Positions 7,763 to 11,936 of a DNA stretch of 11,936 nt are shown here, in pieces; positions within the stretch are counted from its first letter, which is position 1, and each line of letters begins with the position of its first letter. This DNA is from Bacteroidales bacterium. GTDB lineage: Bacteria > Bacteroidota > Bacteroidia > Bacteroidales > Paludibacteraceae. Position numbers and translations under genes: made by a program. Under the pieces are notes generated by a model. The model saw only the letters and a list, made by a program, of their open reading frames with translations, searched no databases and was not told where the DNA came from. The stretch lies in contig SFDZ01000035.1 in NCBI GenBank assembly GCA_004557405.1, positions 1-11,936 on the forward strand. The letters run 5' to 3'.

Positions 7763-9817
7763 ATGAAAGGTAATATTGGTGTAACGACGGACAACATTTT
7801 TCCCGTCATCAAGAAATTTTTGTACAGCGATCATGAGATTTTTCTGCGCGAATTGGTGTCGAACGCTGTCGATGCTACGCAGAAACTGAAAACATTGGCC
7901 TCGGTGGGCGACTACAAAGGCGAGATGGGCGATTTGAAGGTGGAGGTGAAACTCGATGCCAAAAAGAAAACCCTCACCATCAGCGACCGCGGCGTGGGCA
8001 TGACGGCCGACGAAATCGAAAAGTACATCAATCAGATTGCATTCTCGGGCGCCACCGAATTTTTGGATAAATACAAAAACGACGCCAACGCCATCATCGG
8101 CCATTTCGGCTTGGGCTTCTATTCGGCATTTATGGTGTCGAAACAGGTCGAAATCTTTACAAAATCGTACACCGATGCGCCCGCACAGCATTGGAGTTGC
8201 GACGGCTCGCCCGAATATACGCTCGAAGAGTGCGACAAGGCCGAACGCGGCACCGACATCGTGTTGCATATCGACGACGAAAACAAAGATTTTCTCGAAG
8301 AGTCGCGCATGCACACGTTGCTGACGAAATATTGCAAATTCCTGCCTGTGCCGATAGTGTTTGGCAAGAAAAAAGAGTGGAAAGACGGCAAAGAGGTGGA
8401 AACGGCCGACGACAACGTCATCAACAATACCACGCCGGCTTGGACTCGCAAACCCGCCGACCTGAAGGACGAGGACTACGCCAAATTCTACCGCGAACTC
8501 TATCCGTATGGCGAGGAACCGTTGTTTCACATTCATCTGAATGTCGATTATCCGTTCAATCTGACCGGCATTTTGTACTTCCCGCGCATCAAAAACAACA
8601 TCGACCTGCAACGCAACAAAATCCAACTCTATTGCAATCAGGTGTTTGTAACCGATTCGGTCGAAGGCATTGTGCCCGACTTTTTGACACTGTTGCATGG
8701 CGTCATCGATTCGCCGGATATTCCGCTGAATGTGTCGCGCAGTTATCTGCAAAGCGATCAGAATGTGAAGAAAATATCGACGCACATCACCAAAAAAGTG
8801 GCCGACCGTCTGCAAGAAATATTCAAAAACGACCGCGCTCAATTTGAAGAAAAATGGGACGCATTGCGCATTTTCATCGTTTACGGCATGCTCACCGACG
8901 AAAAATTCTTCGACCGCGCCAAAGATTTTGCGTTGTTCAAAAATGTCGATGGCAAATGCTTCACGTTTGACGAATACAAGGAACTAATAAAAGCCGAACA
9001 GACCGACAAAGACGGCAATTTAATCTATTTGTACGCCAACAACGCCGACGAACAACACACCTACATCGAGGCCGCCAAAGCCAAAGGCTACGATGTGCTG
9101 CTGATGGACGGACAGTTGGATGCACATTGGCTAAGCCAATTGGAACAGAAAAATGAAAAATTGCGCTTCGTGCGTGTCGATAGCGACGTTGTGGAGAAAC
9201 TCATCGTCAAAGCCGATGCCGCCAAAGTGGCATTGACCGCTGCACAGCAAGACGCCTTGACCGAAGTGTTCAAATCGCAACTGCCTACGTTGGATAAAAC
9301 CGAGTTCGTGGTAACCATGGAACAACTGTCGGCCGACGACCAACCGATTGTCATCACGCAAAACGAATGGATGCGCCGTATGAAAGACATGGCCGCCACG
9401 GGAGGCAACCCGATGATGGGATTCTATGGCGAAATGCCGAACAGTTACAATGTGGTGCTGAATACCGCTCACCCGTTAATCGATGGCGTGCTGCGCGCCG
9501 AAGAACAAGCCTGCGCCGACAATGTGTCGCCGATTGCGCAAGAGATAGCCGACTTGGAAAAACGTCGTAACGCGTTGAAAGATGGTCAAAAAGGCAAAAA
9601 AGACGAGGAAATTCCCGTTGCCGAGAAAGAAGAAATCGACACCATCGACAAAAAAGTGGGCGAACTGCGCGACCGCAAAAAAACCGTTTATGCCGAATTT
9701 GCCACTACGCAACCACGCGTCAAACAGTTGATCGATTTGGCTTTGCTGGCTAATAACATGTTGAAAGGTAAAGACTTAGCCGATTTTGTGAAACGTAGCG
9801 TCAGTCTGCTGCAATAA
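7763..9817 (+). CDS. htpG: molecular chaperone HtpG (bacterial Hsp90)
   Basis: This cytosolic ATP-dependent chaperone acts as a homodimer in protein folding and stress response. It has 684 residues, matching Bacteroidetes HtpG. The start is ATG 7763 (MKGNIGVTTDNIFPVIKKF). The frame is open further upstream, but those codons run through the preceding terminator and are not coding. The N-terminal GHKL ATPase shows E30 and N34 in ELVSNAVDAT, D75 in DRGVGMTADE and the lid motif GHFGLGFYSAF from 113. The middle domain carries the catalytic-loop region around NVSRSYLQSDQNVKKI. A Lys/Glu-rich charged segment at about 599-640 precedes the C-terminal dimerisation helices, as in relatives from this phylum. 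All ATP-site motifs are intact. I see no consensus promoter between the terminator and the start. No CIRCE operator is present. Confidence 0.97.
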   Translation: MKGNIGVTTDNIFPVIKKFLYSDHEIFLRELVSNAVDATQKLKTLASVGDYKGEMGDLKVEVKLDAKKKTLTISDRGVGMTADEIEKYINQIAFSGATEFLDKYKNDANAIIGHFGLGFYSAFMVSKQVEIFTKSYTDAPAQHWSCDGSPEYTLEECDKAERGTDIVLHIDDENKDFLEESRMHTLLTKYCKFLPVPIVFGKKKEWKDGKEVETADDNVINNTTPAWTRKPADLKDEDYAKFYRELYPYGEEPLFHIHLNVDYPFNLTGILYFPRIKNNIDLQRNKIQLYCNQVFVTDSVEGIVPDFLTLLHGVIDSPDIPLNVSRSYLQSDQNVKKISTHITKKVADRLQEIFKNDRAQFEEKWDALRIFIVYGMLTDEKFFDRAKDFALFKNVDGKCFTFDEYKELIKAEQTDKDGNLIYLYANNADEQHTYIEAAKAKGYDVLLMDGQLDAHWLSQLEQKNEKLRFVRVDSDVVEKLIVKADAAKVALTAAQQDALTEVFKSQLPTLDKTEFVVTMEQLSADDQPIVITQNEWMRRMKDMAATGGNPMMGFYGEMPNSYNVVLNTAHPLIDGVLRAEEQACADNVSPIAQEIADLEKRRNALKDGQKGKKDEEIPVAEKEEIDTIDKKVGELRDRKKTVYAEFATTQPRVKQLIDLALLANNMLKGKDLADFVKRSVSLLQ

Positions 9818-9837
9818 TGCTTGACGATAAAAAATGT

Positions 9838-9870
9838 AATCCCGCCCATCTTTTTTGGACGGGATTTTTG
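9838..9870 (+). terminator. Rho-independent terminator after htpG
   Basis: AATCCCG (9838-9844) pairs with CGGGATT (9860-9866). Two more pairs (CC 9845-9846 with GG 9857-9858) lie inside a bulged A, and the tail is T-rich. It lies 21 bases after the htpG stop codon. Confidence 0.85.
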
Positions 9871-9898
9871 GTGTTTACGGAAAAATAGTGTATTTTTG
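9867..9898 (+). promoter_or_regulatory. Bacteroides-type promoter for the polysaccharide-type operon
   Basis: TTTG (9867-9870) is followed after 20 bases by TATTTTTG (9891-9898), an exact TAnnTTTG. The -33 element lies in the T-tract of the htpG terminator, so the two signals overlap. Transcription should begin near 9905, leaving a leader of about 240 bases before the cytidylyltransferase gene at 10147. Confidence 0.7.
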
Positions 9899-9916
9899 TA
9901 GGTTAATGATGAGATG

Positions 9917-9936
9917 TGTCGCCATGGTGGCGGACA
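9917..9936 (+). other. hairpin at the start of the operon leader
   Basis: TGTCGCC (9917-9923) can pair with GGCG (9929-9932) and ACA (9934-9936), with G9933 bulged and a five-base ATGGT loop. It lies about a dozen bases after the predicted transcription start. It has no T-run behind it (A-rich instead), so it is not a terminator. It may stabilise the 5' end or regulate the leader; no known riboswitch is recognised. Confidence 0.35.
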
Positions 9937-9975
9937 AAAAATTTGTTGTCGGAAGTTGTGCGCAAGTCGGTTTGT

Positions 9976-10089
9976 ATGCTCGATTTTGACTATTACATAC
10001 AACACGGAGAACCAAGTCAACGCGAAAAAGCGGAGGCGTGGGCCTTGGTACGCGCCAACTACCAGAACTACGAAAAAGGCATTAAGTGA
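9976..10089 (+). pseudogene. short ORF resembling the N-terminus of a Fic-type protein
   Basis: This is a 37-residue ORF (MLDFDYYIQHGEP, then REKAEAW) that stops at TGA 10087-10089. It recalls, from memory, the opening of Bacteroidetes Fic/Doc-type proteins, in which an I.QGEP..KEKA..W stretch leads into TAIGLQ.VDGL. That continuation is missing. The frame is open upstream to about 9913, so the true start is uncertain. It lies in the leader of the polysaccharide-type operon, in the same frame as the next gene and 57 bases before it. It could be a decayed insertion, a small leader peptide, or chance. No Fic catalytic motif (HPFx[D/E]GNGR) is present nearby, so it has no AMPylation function. 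Confidence 0.35.
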
Positions 10090-10146
10090 ATTATCGGAAA
10101 AAATAGAATACAGAGGAAGCAACAAGACTGGAGGTTACTACGCAAG

Positions 10147-10842
10147 ATGAAGAACATAGCCGTCATATTAGCCGGAGGCATGGGTGCGCGTGTGGGAGGC
10201 GACGTGCCCAAGCAGTTGCTGCCGTTGGCAGACGGCAGGAGTGTGTTGGAGCATGCCACGGAGGCTTTCGAGCAAGCCGCCTGTATTGACGAAGTCTGCA
10301 TCGTGATGCACCCCGACTACATCGCTATTGCCGAACAAGTGCAGATGCGCAATGGTTGGCAGAAGGTAAAGCATATCATCGCCGGCGGCAAAGAACGTTG
10401 GGAATCGAGCGTAAATGCCATTCGGCTGTATGAGTCGGTACTCTTAGCGGAGGAGTTCGCCCACGCCAATATCCTGCTGCACGATGCCGCGCGCCCGTTT
10501 GTAAGTCAAGCCATCATCGCCAACGTCTGTCGTGCTTTGGAAGCCCACGAAGCCGTTACCGTAGCCATTCCCGCCACCGACACGATGTATGTGGTGGGCG
10601 GAGAAAATGCAGAGAAACATGTGTTGGCTATCCCCGTGCGTGATACGCTCATGCGTGCCCAGACCCCGCAAGCCTTCCGCCTGCCCTTGATAGCTCGCGC
10701 TTACACTCTCGCCCTGCACGACCCCGCTTTGCAAGCCACCGACGACTGTGGCATAGTGCATAGATATTTGCCAATGGAGCAGATTTCCATAATACACGGC
10801 GAAGAAAGCAACCGAAAGATAACTTTCAAGGAGGATTTGTGA
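10147..10842 (+). CDS. IspD/TarI-family sugar- or MEP-phosphate cytidylyltransferase
   Basis: The protein has 231 residues. The CTP-binding loop is LAGGMGARVGGDVPKQ (8-23), with R15 and K22 in the expected places. H112-DAARPF is the family's second motif, and R165-DTLMRAQTPQAF is the third. TDDCGIV follows, then the C-terminal beta-strand region SNRKITFKED. Enzymes of this family join CTP to a polyol phosphate: IspD acts on 2-C-methyl-erythritol 4-phosphate in isoprenoid synthesis, TarI-like enzymes on ribitol 5-phosphate for surface polymers. The TDDCGIV and KITFKED style and the polysaccharide-type neighbours favour the second, but sequence alone does not settle it. The protein ends abruptly after KEDL, while relatives usually carry one further short helix. 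A GGAGG at 10130-10134 lies 12 bases before the ATG. Its stop overlaps the GTG of the DUF1016 remnant. Confidence 0.8.
   Translation: MKNIAVILAGGMGARVGGDVPKQLLPLADGRSVLEHATEAFEQAACIDEVCIVMHPDYIAIAEQVQMRNGWQKVKHIIAGGKERWESSVNAIRLYESVLLAEEFAHANILLHDAARPFVSQAIIANVCRALEAHEAVTVAIPATDTMYVVGGENAEKHVLAIPVRDTLMRAQTPQAFRLPLIARAYTLALHDPALQATDDCGIVHRYLPMEQISIIHGEESNRKITFKEDL
10798..10836 (+). repeat. IspD tail, copy A (direct repeat with 11340-11378)
   Basis: Thirteen codons at the end of the cytidylyltransferase gene (GEESNRKITFKED) align without gaps and in the same codon phase with 11340-11378 (SEETNKKITFPKD). By hand count 28 of 39 bases and 8 of 13 residues agree. The two copies flank the DUF1016 remnant. 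Confidence 0.6.
10828..10834 (+). promoter_or_regulatory. Shine-Dalgarno site deciding the GTG start of the DUF1016 remnant
   Basis: AAGGAGG, inside the last codons of the upstream gene, lies four bases before GTG 10839. Strong sites like this are uncommon in Bacteroidota. The GTG overlaps the upstream TGA (GTGA), so translational coupling is likely. Confidence 0.5.
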
Positions 10843-11393
10843 GCGAACACATTGAGAAAGGACACCTATTAGCAGATATTCGAGAAGTTCTATTATCTGC
10901 AAGGACAACTGCTTATAAAGCCGTCAATCTTGCGATGGTTAGTGCCTATTGGAATGTTGGAAGACTAATCGTAGAGGACGAACAACACGGAAATAGGCGC
11001 GCAGAATATGGAAAGGCGGTTTTGTCGGAGTTGTCTGATAAACTGACAGCAGAGTTTGGAAAAGGATTTGAAGAACGAGAACTACGCAGAATGAGACAAT
11101 TCTATTGCGTGTTTCCAAAATGGGGCACACTGCGCCCCGAATTGACATGGTCGCATTATCGCCTACTAATCAAGGTGAAAGACAACAATGCACGCTTGTG
11201 GTATATGAATGAGGCAGTTGTAAAATACCCGGTATTAGCAGAATACAAACAGATTTTTGCTTCTAAATATCTATTGGAACTTCCATCGGTAGAAACTCTC
11301 CAAAAAGAACTTATCCGCGAGCGAGAAAGAATAACCGAAAGCGAAGAAACCAACAAGAAGATAACATTTCCAAAGGATAGTTATTTATGTTAG
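10839..11393 (+). pseudogene. DUF1016 (YhcG/RpnC-type) nuclease gene with central domain deleted
   Basis: The 184-residue product is far shorter than the roughly 340-375 residues usual for this family. Residues 1 to about 127 are a good DUF1016 N-terminal domain (AYWNVGRLIVEDEQ, AEYGKAVLSELSDKL, RRMRQFY, LTWSHYRLL). Full-length relatives continue with a PD-(D/E)XK nuclease domain. Here NEAV (124-127) leads directly into the family's extreme C-terminus, VKYPVLAEYKQIFASKYLLELP (split by my reading at 128). The nuclease core is missing, yet the frame is kept. Residues 168-184 (SEETNKKITFPKD and on) are not DUF1016-like but match an IspD tail. The family is tied to recombination and mobile-element contexts. 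This product cannot be a nuclease; it could still bind DNA or a partner, or be inert. It overlaps the next gene by seven bases. Confidence 0.8.
11340..11378 (+). repeat. IspD tail, copy B (fused to the end of the DUF1016 remnant)
   Basis: This copy encodes SEETNKKITFPKD and continues SYLC to the stop. It is read in the same phase as copy A at 10798-10836. The N.KIT.P.D pattern is typical of IspD C-termini and foreign to DUF1016 proteins. It ends by overlapping the ATG of the next gene, which suggests it was the original end of the ispD-like gene before the insertion. Confidence 0.6.
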
Positions 11394-11936
11394 CAGATAA
11401 TTTGCCAATAGAGCAGCAGTGCATGGGGTGTGGAGCATGTATAGATATATGCAAGCACCACGCAATCATGTTCTCAGAGTCTGAGAATGGTTTTTATGTT
11501 CCTCATATTGATTCAAAGCAATGTGTTGAGTGCGGATTATGCTCCCATATTTGTCCTATTTTGAATCCGAACAAAATTATTAGGAATGATGCTTCGCGGG
11601 CAAAGATATTTGCCGGATGGAGTTTAGAAGAAAACATCCGCTATAGTGCATCCGGAGGAATTTTTTATCAAGTTGCCAAACAGTTTTTATCAACTCCAGG
11701 TAGTTGGATTGTGGGAGCCGTTCTTCAAGAAAATACGACTGTAAAACATATAATCATTTCTGATCCGAACCAACTACGTCTATTACAAAATTCCAAATAC
11801 CAACAGAGTGACACTTCCGGTATATATCGTGCAGTTAAACAGAAACTAAAGACAGGTGATAGGGTTTTATTTAGCGGTACTCCCTGCCAGGTTGCTGCTC
11901 TCTACGCGCAAGACAAACATCTCCACGACAATAAGA
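11387..11936 (+). CDS. 4Fe-4S protein of the F420-hydrogenase/dehydrogenase beta-subunit family (3' end outside window)
   Basis: This is the first 183 codons of a gene cut by the window edge. ATG 11387 overlaps the previous stop by seven bases, with AAAGGA about ten bases upstream. Two bacterial ferredoxin-type clusters are complete: C12, C15, C18 and C22, then C46, C49, C52 and C56-P. RYSASGG follows, matching the family's 'SxSGG' motif, and later SKYQQSDT and LFSGTPCQVAAL, which are typical of the FrhB-type domain. Family members are flavin and iron-sulfur oxidoreductases. In Bacteroidota they are common in capsule or exopolysaccharide loci, often beside polysaccharide pyruvyl transferases, where their exact reaction is unclear. 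They do not imply F420 or hydrogenase activity. The gene is more AT-rich than the der-htpG block, in keeping with a transferred locus. Confidence 0.85.
   Translation, partial: MLADNLPIEQQCMGCGACIDICKHHAIMFSESENGFYVPHIDSKQCVECGLCSHICPILNPNKIIRNDASRAKIFAGWSLEENIRYSASGGIFYQVAKQFLSTPGSWIVGAVLQENTTVKHIIISDPNQLRLLQNSKYQQSDTSGIYRAVKQKLKTGDRVLFSGTPCQVAALYAQDKHLHDNK

Noticed and set aside
7730..8842. A 370-codon open frame antisense to htpG
   Set aside because: It is Phe/Val/His-rich and lies opposite the conserved ATPase domain of HtpG; no independent signal of coding.
9914..10150. A 78-codon plus-strand frame across the operon leader
   Set aside because: Its Arg/Lys/Thr-rich translation matches nothing known and overlaps the better-looking Fic-like frame.
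1..11936. CRISPR array, tRNA or rRNA genes, insertion sequence with terminal repeats
   Set aside because: Reading through the window I saw no regularly spaced repeats, no tRNA-like cloverleaf with the TTCGA arm in place, no rRNA signatures, and no transposase or paired inverted ends.

Overview
The window looks like a chromosomal segment of a Bacteroidales (Bacteroidota) bacterium. The evidence is the Bacteroides-type promoters (TTTG, about 20 bases, TAnnTTTG), an M6 metalloprotease with an apparent type IX secretion (T9SS) tail, the short CstA form, the Bacteroidetes-type HtpG with a charged C-terminal linker, and Der beginning MGNLVAIVGRPN. I cannot name a genus.

Left end (1-1591, minus strand): a DUF2130 gene (coiled coil plus PD-(D/E)XK-like nuclease core) is followed, one base after its stop, by an ORF that begins like a DUF2779 protein but loses that identity after about 55 residues and ends early. 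Positions 1592-1890 are a divergent intergenic region with a good minus-strand promoter and a -7 box facing right.

Middle (1891-9817, plus strand): a large secreted M6 metalloprotease, the ribosome-assembly GTPase der, a cstA-family transporter 12 bases behind it, a clear terminator, then the chaperone gene htpG with its own terminator. These genes share a codon style rich in TCG, GCC and CCG and look like stable chromosome.

Right end (9867-11936, plus strand): a promoter whose -33 box lies in the htpG terminator T-run appears to start a surface-polysaccharide type operon. Its leader of about 240 bases holds a hairpin and a short ORF resembling the N-terminus of a Fic-type protein. Then come an IspD/TarI-family cytidylyltransferase, a broken DUF1016 (YhcG-type) nuclease gene, and the start of a gene for a 2x[4Fe-4S] protein of the F420-hydrogenase-beta type common in polysaccharide loci. 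The last three genes overlap and are probably translationally coupled.

The most interesting structure is around 10798-11393. The DUF1016 gene has lost its central nuclease domain in frame, apparently at a short repeat (NEAV). Its C-terminus is fused to a second, diverged copy of the IspD C-terminal tail, so two IspD-like tails flank the DUF1016 remnant. This suggests the nuclease gene entered at the 3' end of ispD, supplying a replacement tail and pushing the old one downstream. I did not find a convincing complete, previously undescribed system; the novelty is in this insertion scar and the other gene remnants.
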